Assembly (NCBI GenBank): GCA_003511785.1
Contig: DOIS01000333.1
Span: 1-14,658, forward strand
Direction: 5' to 3'
Length of the DNA: 14,658 nt
Source: Paracoccaceae bacterium
GTDB taxonomy: Bacteria > Pseudomonadota > Alphaproteobacteria > Rhodobacterales > Rhodobacteraceae
Made by a program: the position numbers and the translations under genes. Below, in pieces: positions 7,118 to 13,166 of the stretch. The notes beneath the pieces were generated by a model. It was not told the DNA's origin, made no database searches, and saw only the letters and a program-made list of their open reading frames with translations. The first letter of the stretch is position 1; every line of letters starts with the position of its first letter.

Positions 7118-8223
7118 GCGGACCCGTCATCGTCGCCGCCCGTCGGACCATCGTCGCCCCGCGCGGCGGTGCGCTGGCAGAATTGGAAATCCACGAGTTG
7201 GCAGCACCGGTGCTGCGCGCCTGCCTCGACGATGCCGGGCTGGCCCCGGACGAGGTGGACGAGGTGATCCTGTCCAACGCGTTGGGCGCCGGCGGCAACC
7301 CGGCACGCCTGGCTGCTCTGGCCGCCGGCCTGCCCGAGCGGGTGGCCGGGCTCTCCATCGACCGGCAATGCGTGGGCGGGCTGGATGCGGTTCTGCTGGC
7401 ACATGCACTGGTCGCCTCGGGGCAGGCGCGGGCTGTGCTGGCCGGCGGCGCGGAGAGCTATTCCCGCCGCCCGATCAGGATGCGCGTGCCCGGCCATGGC
7501 CCGCCGGATGTCTATGACCGCCCGCCCTTCGTCCCCTGGCCCGAGCGCGACCCCGACATGGCGGAGGCGGCGGATACGCTGGCCCGCGACCTCGGGCTCA
7601 GCCGCGCCGGGCAGGAGCAATGGGCCATCGACAGCCACGCCAAGACGCTGGCCGCGGCCGACGAAACCGCGCCCGAGATCGTGCCTCTGAACGGCACCGT
7701 GCGCGATACCTTCCCGCGCAAACTCTCCCAGCGCCTGTGTGCGCGCGCGCCCGTGGTTGCCGGTAGCGTCACCACCGCGACCATGGCCGTTGCCGCCGAC
7801 GCCGCCGCCTTCGTCCTGGTGGTCTCGCCCGACATAGCCCGACGCCTCGCCCGCCCGTGGCTTGCCATCGGTCCGGGCGTCACGCTCGGCGATGCCCCCC
7901 AGCGCCCCGGCCTGGCCCCCGTTGCGGCCATTCGCGCCACGCTGGCCCGGTCGGGCCTGCCCCCCGACCGGCTTGCCAGCGCCGAAATCATGGAAGCCTT
8001 TGCCGCGCAGGCGATCGCTTGCCAGTGCGAGGCCGGTTTGCCCAGGGCCATCGTCAACCGCCAGGGCGGCGCCTTGGCACGAGGCCACCCCATCGGCGCC
8101 TCGGGCGCGATCCTGGCCGTGCGGCTGTATCACCAGCTGGCCGGAACCAGCGAGGCCGGGCTGGCCGCCATCGCGGCAGCCGGAGGATTGGGCACGACGA
8201 TCCTGTTTCGGGGCCGCCCCTAA
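7114..8223 (+). CDS. Thiolase-like protein lacking two canonical catalytic residues
   Basis: A 369-residue thiolase-fold protein. The acyl-accepting cysteine is present (Cys86, in DRQCVGG), as is the catalytic histidine in GGALARGHPIGASGA (His325). Two other hallmarks are changed. The usual NEAFA asparagine is methionine (Met293, IMEAFAAQ). The C-terminal cysteine of the CxGGGxG motif is alanine (Ala354, AIAAAGGLG). In classical thiolases these residues form part of the oxyanion site and act as general base, so the protein may acyl-transfer or bind rather than carry out Claisen chemistry. At about 370 residues it is slightly short for the family. The start is GTG 7114, overlapping the ligase stop (GTGA), which implies coupled translation and a shared pathway. 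Its TAA overlaps the stop of the convergent HD gene. Substrate unknown. Confidence 0.86.
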   Translation: MSGPVIVAARRTIVAPRGGALAELEIHELAAPVLRACLDDAGLAPDEVDEVILSNALGAGGNPARLAALAAGLPERVAGLSIDRQCVGGLDAVLLAHALVASGQARAVLAGGAESYSRRPIRMRVPGHGPPDVYDRPPFVPWPERDPDMAEAADTLARDLGLSRAGQEQWAIDSHAKTLAAADETAPEIVPLNGTVRDTFPRKLSQRLCARAPVVAGSVTTATMAVAADAAAFVLVVSPDIARRLARPWLAIGPGVTLGDAPQRPGLAPVAAIRATLARSGLPPDRLASAEIMEAFAAQAIACQCEAGLPRAIVNRQGGALARGHPIGASGAILAVRLYHQLAGTSEAGLAAIAAAGGLGTTILFRGRP

Positions 8224-8813
8224 CCCACCTCCGCCAAGAGTCCCTCGACGCGTGCCACATAGTCTTCCCGCACTTCGCGGGGGGGGCGGAGGCGGATGCT
8301 CAGCCCCTCCATCACAGCGGGCTCGGGCGTGCCGAACAGGCGATTGGCTTCCGCCTCGGAAAAGCCGGCGATCTCGGTGGCCTCCATCCAGGCACTGATG
8401 CGGTCGGCCTTCTTGATGTGTTTCTTCACCGTCACCGGCACAGAAGCGGGCAGTCCGAACCGCAGGTGAATCGCCGCCTCCAGCCGCTTGTCCAGCACGC
8501 TGTAGCCCGATCCCATCGCCGCCTTGACGGGCGAGATCATGTCCCCGATCACGTATTCCGGCGCGTCGTGCAGCAGCGCCGCCAAGCGCCATTTGGGAGG
8601 GGCCGACCGCGCGATCCGCCCGAACAGTGTCTCGACCAGCAGCGAATGCTCGGCCACGGAATAGGCGAAATCGCCGCGCGTCTGGCCGTTCCAGCGCGCA
8701 ACGAAGGCCAGGCCGTGGGCAATATCCTCGATCTCGATATCGACCGGGGTGGGATCCAGCAGGTCCAGCCTGCGGCCCGAAAGCATACGTTGCCATGCGC
8801 GCGGTGTCTTCAC
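8220..8813 (-). CDS. HD-domain phosphohydrolase (YfbR/5'-nucleotidase-like)
   Basis: A 197-residue soluble protein of the HD metal-dependent phosphohydrolase family. The likely metal ligands are His33 (IAHGLA) or His56 (AEHSLLV), the HD pair 82-83 (LLHDAPEYVIGD) and Asp137 (KKADRI). The arrangement resembles YfbR-type 5'-deoxynucleotidases, so a role in nucleotide clean-up is likely but unproven. GTG 8813 is preferred as the start: an AGGAG (8826-8822 on this strand) lies eight bases upstream, and conserved-looking sequence starts at TPRAWQRM. The upstream in-frame ATG at 8831 has a poor ribosome site and would add six residues. The gene is convergent with the thiolase gene; the two stop codons overlap, and no terminator fits between them. 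Confidence 0.85.
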   Translation of the reverse strand: MKTPRAWQRMLSGRRLDLLDPTPVDIEIEDIAHGLAFVARWNGQTRGDFAYSVAEHSLLVETLFGRIARSAPPKWRLAALLHDAPEYVIGDMISPVKAAMGSGYSVLDKRLEAAIHLRFGLPASVPVTVKKHIKKADRISAWMEATEIAGFSEAEANRLFGTPEPAVMEGLSIRLRPPREVREDYVARVEGLLAEVG

Positions 8814-8865
8814 GTCAATGGCTCCTGCCATCAAGGGGTTGCGGCGCCCATGTGCCGTAGCTTGC

Positions 8866-8890
8866 GGAACAATTCCACCCCTTTCGGGTT
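8866..8890 (+). promoter_or_regulatory. GGAAC-type ECF-sigma-like promoter upstream of small secreted protein
   Basis: GGAAC (8866-8870) is followed after 16 bases by GGTT (8887-8890), one mismatch from the EcfG-type consensus GGAAC-N16/17-CGTT. It lies 25 bases before the start codon at 8915. This is the weakest of three similar sites in the window. Confidence 0.35.
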
Positions 8891-8914
8891 TGAGCACATG
8901 AAAGGATGACAGCC

Positions 8915-9973
8915 ATGACGCGCACCATATCGATCGTTGCCCTGCTTCTTGCGCCCGCCGGAATTGCCCAGGCCCAGAACCAGCCCGTCTGCATGCAGGC
9001 CAGCGAAATGAAGGCCACGCTGATCGACATGTATGGCGAATACCCGCAACCCGGCGCGGTTCGCACCGACACGTCGGTGACGCAGCTCTGGGCCTCGCCG
9101 GAGACCGGCACCTGGACAATGGTAAAGTATCTGGCCGACGGCACGGCCTGCGCCATCGACGACGGCGACGATTTCGAGGACAGCCCCCGTGTCGCCGCGC
9201 TTCAGGCCGGTTTCGACAATTGCCCCTCAGCTTCGACCGAAAGCCCTGAACACCGCGTTGTTCTCGATCATTCCGCAAGGCCGGTAGTCGGCGTCGGGGG
9301 CTGTTTCGGACAGTACCCTGAGACACTGTTTCCGTTTGCGGGGCTTTGCCGCTTCCAGCAGGACAAGCGGCTGTCGCTCGTTCAGGAGGTGCGGCGCGCC
9401 TCTCAAGGCCTGCGCCTCGAACCCCTCGACATCAAGGTGCAAGATCGAAACCGGGCGGTTGGCAGACACCAGGCTGTCCAGGGTCACCACATCCACCTCG
9501 ATCCCGCGCGTATCGGTCCGGGGCATGCCAGGCACGATCTTGCCGCTGGCGGCCAAGGAGGCGCCATCTTGGTCGACCACCTGAAGAACCTGCCGCTCGG
9601 TCTTCTCCCCCACCGCCACCGGGTGCAGCGCGACCGCCCGCAGACCGTTCAGGGCGATGGTCGCCTGGGCCGCCAGGAAGCCCACGGGGTTGGGCTCGAA
9701 ACTGTGCAAGATCGCGTCACTGTCCATGGCCTCGCACAGGGCCGGAAAGAAATCGCCGATGAACGCCCCACCGCTGACCACATCGCCGCCCCCGGCCTGG
9801 CGGCGCAGAAAGGCAAGTGTTGCGGGCTCATAAACGCCGCCATGTTTCAGCACGCGTGCGATCTGGCGCTTTCCAAATTTTTTGGGCAGACAGTAGAATC
9901 CGTATTCGTTGACAAGTATCGAATGCTCGAAATCCGGGCAGGCTGCGCCGGAAGCCTCGTCTTTTGCGGGTGA
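8915..9973 (+). CDS. Small secreted protein; frame runs on antisense through the methyltransferase gene
   Basis: The first 100 or so residues look like a genuine small exported protein. A signal peptide (TRTISIVALLLAPAGIAQAQ) is followed by a short domain with two cysteines (VCMQ and TACA) and QLWASPETGTWTMVKYLADG. This resembles uncharacterised secreted proteins of marine Rhodobacterales as I remember them. After about residue 105 the translation becomes rich in His, Arg and Gln and is simply the antisense of the FkbM gene. The frame nevertheless stays open to 9973. I infer that the original 3' end and stop were lost or shifted; stops exist in the other two frames at 9247 and 9285. ATG 8915 is chosen over ATG 8906 because AAAGG (8901-8905) is nine bases from the former and touches the latter. 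Function unknown. Confidence 0.5.
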   Translation: MTRTISIVALLLAPAGIAQAQNQPVCMQASEMKATLIDMYGEYPQPGAVRTDTSVTQLWASPETGTWTMVKYLADGTACAIDDGDDFEDSPRVAALQAGFDNCPSASTESPEHRVVLDHSARPVVGVGGCFGQYPETLFPFAGLCRFQQDKRLSLVQEVRRASQGLRLEPLDIKVQDRNRAVGRHQAVQGHHIHLDPARIGPGHARHDLAAGGQGGAILVDHLKNLPLGLLPHRHRVQRDRPQTVQGDGRLGRQEAHGVGLETVQDRVTVHGLAQGRKEIADERPTADHIAAPGLAAQKGKCCGLINAAMFQHACDLALSKFFGQTVESVFVDKYRMLEIRAGCAGSLVFCG

Positions 9974-9982
9974 ACCGTGCAT
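9227..9982 (-). CDS. FkbM-family methyltransferase
   Basis: A 251-residue SAM-dependent methyltransferase of the FkbM family. Motif I is DVVSGGAFIGDF (67-78), the acidic loop is HSFEPNP (93-99), and the family signature LHLDVEGFE lies at 181-189. Many family members O-methylate sugars or polyketides; no substrate is indicated here. ATG 9982 is chosen because a promoter-like pair on this strand (TTGAAA, 17 bases, TAGGCT) predicts a start of transcription near 10010. An alternative TTG at 10045 would lie inside that promoter. The ribosome site before 9982 is weak (GGGGCA). The gene is divergent from ahcY, whose product removes the SAH that methyltransferases make. Its 3' end meets the frame of the secreted protein on the other strand. 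Confidence 0.82.
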   Translation of the reverse strand: MHGSPAKDEASGAACPDFEHSILVNEYGFYCLPKKFGKRQIARVLKHGGVYEPATLAFLRRQAGGGDVVSGGAFIGDFFPALCEAMDSDAILHSFEPNPVGFLAAQATIALNGLRAVALHPVAVGEKTERQVLQVVDQDGASLAASGKIVPGMPRTDTRGIEVDVVTLDSLVSANRPVSILHLDVEGFEAQALRGAPHLLNERQPLVLLEAAKPRKRKQCLRVLSETAPDADYRPCGMIENNAVFRAFGRS

Positions 9983-10016
9983 GAGTGCCCCGATCCGGCT
10001 TTGCGGTTGCGGCCCC

Positions 10017-10045
10017 AGCCTAATGCGGATTGCCCGGCTTTTCAA
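10017..10045 (-). promoter_or_regulatory. Sigma-70-like promoter for the FkbM methyltransferase gene
   Basis: On the minus strand, TTGAAA (10045-10040) and TAGGCT (10022-10017) are 17 bases apart. The predicted transcript starts near 10010 with a leader of about 28 bases to ATG 9982. Confidence 0.45.
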
Positions 10046-10083
10046 GGAATGCTACCAGCGCCGAAACCAGATTGGAGACCCCC

Positions 10084-11478
10084 GTGACACAGGACTACAT
10101 CGTCAAGGACATTTCGCTTGCCGAGTTCGGCCGCAAGGAACTGGCCATTGCCGAAACCGAGATGCCGGGGCTGATGGCCCTGCGCGAAGAATACGGACAG
10201 AGCAAACCCCTCAAAGGCGCGCGCATCGCCGGATCGCTGCACATGACGATTCAGACCGCCGTTCTGATCGAAACCCTCGTGGCCCTGGGCGCCGACGTGC
10301 GCTGGGCCTCGTGCAACATCTTCTCGACCCAGGACCACGCCGCGGCGGCCATTGCCGTGGGCGGCACGCCGGTTTTCGCCGTCAAGGGCGAGACGCTCGA
10401 GGAATACTGGGACTATGCCGACCGCATCTTCCAGTTCGAGGAAGGCGGCTGCAACATGATCCTCGACGATGGCGGCGACGCCACGCTCTACATCCTGATG
10501 GGCGCCCGTGTCGAGGAGGGCGAGGAAGACCTGATCGCCGTGCCAACCTCCGAGGAGGAGGAAGCCCTTTTCGCCCAGATCCGCAAGCGGATGAAGGAAA
10601 GCCCCGGCTGGTTCGTCAAGCAGCGCCACATGATCAAGGGCGTCTCAGAAGAGACAACCACAGGGGTGCACCGCCTCTACAAGATGATGGAGAAAGGGCA
10701 CCTGCCCTTCCCGGCGATCAACGTGAACGACAGCGTGACGAAGTCGAAATTCGACAACAAGTACGGCTGCAAGGAAAGCCTGGTCGACGGCATCCGTCGC
10801 GCCACCGACACCATGATGGCCGGCAAGACCGCGCTGGTCTGCGGCTATGGCGACGTGGGCAAGGGGTCGGCCGCCTCGCTGGCCGGTGCGGGCGCCCGCG
10901 TGAAGGTAACCGAGGTTGACCCGATCTGCGCGCTTCAGGCCGCGATGGACGGGTTCGAAGTGACCACGTTGGAAGACGCCGTCGCCAGCACCGACATCTT
11001 CATCACCACCACCGGCAACAAGGACGTGATCCGCATCGAGCACATGCGCGAGATGAAGGACATGGCGATCGTCGGCAACATCGGCCATTTCGACAACGAG
11101 ATCCAGGTCGCGGCCCTCAAGAACCACAAGTGGACCAACATCAAGGAACAGGTCGACATGATCGAGATGCCTTCGGGCAACCGCATCATCCTGCTCTCCG
11201 AGGGCCGTCTGCTGAACCTGGGCAATGCCACGGGGCACCCGTCCTTCGTGATGTCGGCGTCCTTCACCAACCAGGTGCTGGCGCAGATCGAGCTGTGGAC
11301 CAAGGGCGAGCAGTACGGCAACGAGGTGTATGTCCTGCCCAAGCATCTCGACGAGAAGGTCGCCCGCCTGCATCTGGACAAGATCGGCGTCAAGCTGAGC
11401 ACGCTCAGCGCCGAGCAGGCCGACTATATCGGCGTGTCTCCCGAAGGGCCATTCAAGCCGGAGCATTATCGCTACTGA
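10084..11478 (+). CDS. ahcY: S-adenosylhomocysteine hydrolase
   Basis: A 464-residue enzyme that reversibly splits S-adenosylhomocysteine into adenosine and homocysteine with bound NAD, relieving product inhibition of methyltransferases. Diagnostic parts are SLHMTIQTAVLIETL and CNIFSTQDHAAAAIA in the substrate domain, the NAD loop GYGDVGKG (254-261), VGNIGHFDNEI, SGNRIILLSEGRLLNLGNATGHPSFVMS, and the C-terminal KPEHYRY that closes on the partner subunit. The acidic insert (EEGEEDLIAVPTSEEEE) is that of the long bacterial form. GTG 10084 is the start: GGAGA lies six bases upstream, and TQDYIVKDISLAEFG is the expected N-terminus. No SAH riboswitch-like structure was recognised in the 101-base upstream gap. 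A strong intrinsic terminator follows. Confidence 0.97.
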   Translation: MTQDYIVKDISLAEFGRKELAIAETEMPGLMALREEYGQSKPLKGARIAGSLHMTIQTAVLIETLVALGADVRWASCNIFSTQDHAAAAIAVGGTPVFAVKGETLEEYWDYADRIFQFEEGGCNMILDDGGDATLYILMGARVEEGEEDLIAVPTSEEEEALFAQIRKRMKESPGWFVKQRHMIKGVSEETTTGVHRLYKMMEKGHLPFPAINVNDSVTKSKFDNKYGCKESLVDGIRRATDTMMAGKTALVCGYGDVGKGSAASLAGAGARVKVTEVDPICALQAAMDGFEVTTLEDAVASTDIFITTTGNKDVIRIEHMREMKDMAIVGNIGHFDNEIQVAALKNHKWTNIKEQVDMIEMPSGNRIILLSEGRLLNLGNATGHPSFVMSASFTNQVLAQIELWTKGEQYGNEVYVLPKHLDEKVARLHLDKIGVKLSTLSAEQADYIGVSPEGPFKPEHYRY

Positions 11479-11506
11479 AGGCCGAGCCACAAATTGAAAT
11501 CCACCG

Positions 11507-11539
11507 GCCGCGGCGCGCAAGCGCCGCGGCTTTTTCTTT
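11507..11539 (+). terminator. Intrinsic terminator of ahcY
   Basis: Perfect 10-base arms, GCCGCGGCGC (11507-11516) and GCGCCGCGGC (11521-11530), surround a GCAA tetraloop and are followed by TTTTTCTTT. The hairpin begins 28 bases after the ahcY stop. Confidence 0.93.
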
Positions 11540-11695
11540 GGCGGATCGACCGTTCTGGCCCGGACCTGCGATAACCGGCGCACGCCGGACCTGGACAAGG
11601 CCGGCTTTCGTGTCGCGGGCGTACCCTGTCCGTGATGTTGGCGCGCTGGACAAAAGGTTCCTTTCCGCGACTGAACTTTTTGTGTCCGCACCGCA

Positions 11696-11721
11696 GGAAC
11701 CTATCGTCGGCGCCGTGCATT
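11696..11721 (+). promoter_or_regulatory. GGAAC-type ECF-sigma-like promoter of the PRC-barrel gene
   Basis: GGAAC (11696-11700), 17 bases, then CATT (11718-11721), one mismatch from GGAAC-N17-CGTT. Transcription would start near 11728 and the gene at 11758. The GGAACCT is also the right arm of an inverted repeat with AGGTTCC (11655-11661). The rest of the 11540-11757 gap holds an imperfect dyad (11648-11660 with 11673-11687) and a short CCGGCG/CGCCGG dyad (11575-11588), but no gene. Confidence 0.42.
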
Positions 11722-11757
11722 GAGGGGGCATACAGCAAGACTGAAAGGAGACTTGCC

Positions 11758-12414
11758 ATGCTGACGAACGTGAAAACCAACGCCCGTATGCTCACCACCG
11801 CCGCCATCGCGGCCCTGATGACCGCACCTGCCGCCTTTGCCGCCGACGACGTGCAGTCGGGCACCGCCTACAACGAGAACGACGCGGCCATCGCCGACAG
11901 CCGCACCGCGTCGCAGGCCGATGGCACGGACAACGATGTGACCGCAGGCACCGAATACAACCCGGCCGAGAACGAGCGCATTGGCGATAGCCGTACCGCG
12001 TCGGAGGCCGACGGTATGGACAATCAGGTGACCGACGGCACCGAGGTTTCGCCGGTTGACGAGCGTATCGCCGACGACTCGCGTGTCGCGGCCGATGCTG
12101 CAGACAACGAGCTGACGACCGTGACCGTTAACGATCTGGTCGGCCGGAACGTGATGAGCGCCGACGGCGAAGACATCGGCGCGATCGATTACGTGGTGGA
12201 CCACCAGGGCGAACATGCCGGTGTTGTCGGAGTGGGCGGTTTCCTCGGCATGGGTGAGCACAACGTCGCGATCCCGATGTCCGCCTTCAACATCACCCAC
12301 GATGGCGAGATCGAATTGAAGAACGTCACCGTGTCCGAGATCGAGGCGATGCCGGCCATCGACGCCGACATGATCGTCCCGCTGGATGACGCAGAAGTCG
12401 TCGATATGGGCTGA
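11758..12414 (+). CDS. Secreted PRC-barrel domain protein with three acidic tandem repeats
   Basis: A 218-residue exported protein. Residues 1-28 are a signal peptide (cleavage likely after APAAFA). Residues 35-121 are three degenerate repeats of 28-30 residues, each starting GT(A/E) and holding a DSRTAS- or DDSRVA-like core and a DN(D/Q/E) near the end; they are strongly acidic. Residues 123-205 are a PRC-barrel domain (VNDLVGRNVMSADGEDIGAI, then GGFLGMGEHNVAIP). PRC-barrels bind partners or act as scaffolds; the export signal puts this one in the periplasm, and the target is unknown. AAGGAG lies seven bases before ATG 11758. A GGAAC-type promoter precedes it and a terminator follows, so it is probably a single-gene unit. 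Confidence 0.88.
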   Translation: MLTNVKTNARMLTTAAIAALMTAPAAFAADDVQSGTAYNENDAAIADSRTASQADGTDNDVTAGTEYNPAENERIGDSRTASEADGMDNQVTDGTEVSPVDERIADDSRVAADAADNELTTVTVNDLVGRNVMSADGEDIGAIDYVVDHQGEHAGVVGVGGFLGMGEHNVAIPMSAFNITHDGEIELKNVTVSEIEAMPAIDADMIVPLDDAEVVDMG

Positions 12415-12445
12415 CCCCGGTCAGACCTCGCGACAGGAAGCGAGA

Positions 12446-12472
12446 AGGGCGCCCGGCCGGGCGCCCTTTTTT
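12446..12472 (+). terminator. Intrinsic terminator of the PRC-barrel gene
   Basis: A perfect palindrome with 11-base arms, AGGGCGCCCGG (12446-12456) and CCGGGCGCCCT (12457-12467), runs into six Ts (12467-12472). In practice the stem is AGGGCGCCC with a GGCC loop. Confidence 0.93.
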
Positions 12473-12473
12473 C

Positions 12474-12501
12474 TTGTCAAATTTCCCGCAAGGGGTAACG
12501 A
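12474..12501 (+). promoter_or_regulatory. Possible sigma-70-like promoter of the DUF2853 gene
   Basis: TTGTCA (12474-12479) and TAACGA (12496-12501) are 16 bases apart, directly after the preceding T-run and 50 bases before the start codon. The -10 is a poor match, so this is tentative. Confidence 0.3.
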
Positions 12502-12550
12502 TGCCCGCATCGACGACTGGACGTTTTCAAACCGAGTATTGGAGAGCCTC

Positions 12551-12892
12551 ATGGGCAAGCGCGACGACCTGATTGAAACATATGCCGAAGACCTGAGAAC
12601 CAAGTGCGGCATGCAGCCGGACATGGACCTGCTGACCAAGGTCACGATCGGTTGCGGCCCGGCGATCTACGACGCGGACGCCGCGACCGTGGCCTCGAGC
12701 CAACCGGGCGAGCTGGAAACGGTGAAACAGAACTTCCTCATCAAGAAACTTGGCTTGCCGGACGGTCCCGACTTGGACAATGCCATCGACCGCGTGATCG
12801 AAACCTATGGCCGCTCCGAGCGCAACAAGTATCGCGCGGTGGTCTACTACATGCTGACCAAGCATTTCGGCAAGGAAGCAGTTTACGCCTGA
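12551..12892 (+). CDS. DUF2853 family small cytoplasmic protein
   Basis: A 113-residue protein with no signal peptide or membrane segment. It starts MGKRDDLIETYAEDLRTKCG and ends with YRAVVYYMLTKHFGKEAVY, as in the DUF2853 family, a small all-helical group of unknown function. It shows no catalytic motif; two cysteines (in TKCGMQ and IGCGPA) are its only reactive residues. GGAG lies six bases before ATG 12551. It stands alone: a terminator lies upstream, and 152 bases of hairpin-rich sequence, then a terminator, lie downstream. I cannot assign a role. Confidence 0.85.
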   Translation: MGKRDDLIETYAEDLRTKCGMQPDMDLLTKVTIGCGPAIYDADAATVASSQPGELETVKQNFLIKKLGLPDGPDLDNAIDRVIETYGRSERNKYRAVVYYMLTKHFGKEAVYA

Positions 12893-12978
12893 CGCCTCTG
12901 CGCGACCCGGAGCATTTGAAGCGTGTTTTCGACGCTTCGGCTTTGCCAGCGACCCTGCGCCGATGCTATCAGAGGGCA

Positions 12979-13080
12979 TCGGCCAGGACGGCCGGGACCG
13001 GATTTCAGGACGCGTGTGGTGAGAGAAAGACACGCGGGGTGAGAGGGAGGGTCCTGTTCGTCAGGCCCTCCCGTTTTTTT
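12979..13080 (+). ncRNA. Candidate small structured RNA (or long structured 3' UTR of the DUF2853 gene)
   Basis: No reading frame occupies 12893-13166. It contains, in order, perfect hairpins CCGATGC/GCATCGG (12960-12982) and CGCGTGT/ACACGCG (13011-13036), then the terminator at 13045. A further dyad, GAAGCGT/ACGCTTC, lies upstream at 12918-12938. GGTGAGAG occurs twice (13018, 13038), once in a predicted loop. A weak promoter-like pair, TTGCCA (12943-12948) and TATCAG (12967-12972) with 18-base spacing, would start a transcript of about 100 bases near 12979. It overlaps the first hairpin, so both readings cannot be right. No known RNA family was recognised. Confidence 0.33.
13045..13080 (+). 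terminator. Intrinsic terminator
   Basis: GGGAGGG (13045-13051) pairs with CCCTCCC (13066-13072), and CCTG (13053-13056) with CAGG (13062-13065), with one bulged T and a five-base loop. Seven Ts follow (13074-13080). It ends the DUF2853 transcript or the candidate small RNA. Confidence 0.85.
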
Positions 13081-13166
13081 GGATCGAGCCTTTGGCGTTG
13101 TCGCGTGAGATGCGCCCCTCGCCTGCCCTTGGCGTTTTTCGCCCAATACGAATAACAGGCAGCGGC

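Noticed and set aside
6709..8796. 695-codon minus-strand frame across the ligase, thiolase and HD genes
   Set aside because: It spans three well-supported genes in other frames, has low-complexity Gly/Arg/Ala composition and contains no recognisable motif.
9983..10045. TTG 10045 as the start of the FkbM methyltransferase
   Set aside because: There is no ribosome site. The codon falls inside a promoter-like element for this strand, and the added residues show no family similarity.
9983..10083. SAH or SAM riboswitch ahead of ahcY
   Set aside because: I could not find the conserved core or a fitting set of stems in the 101-base gap; it looks like two divergent promoters.
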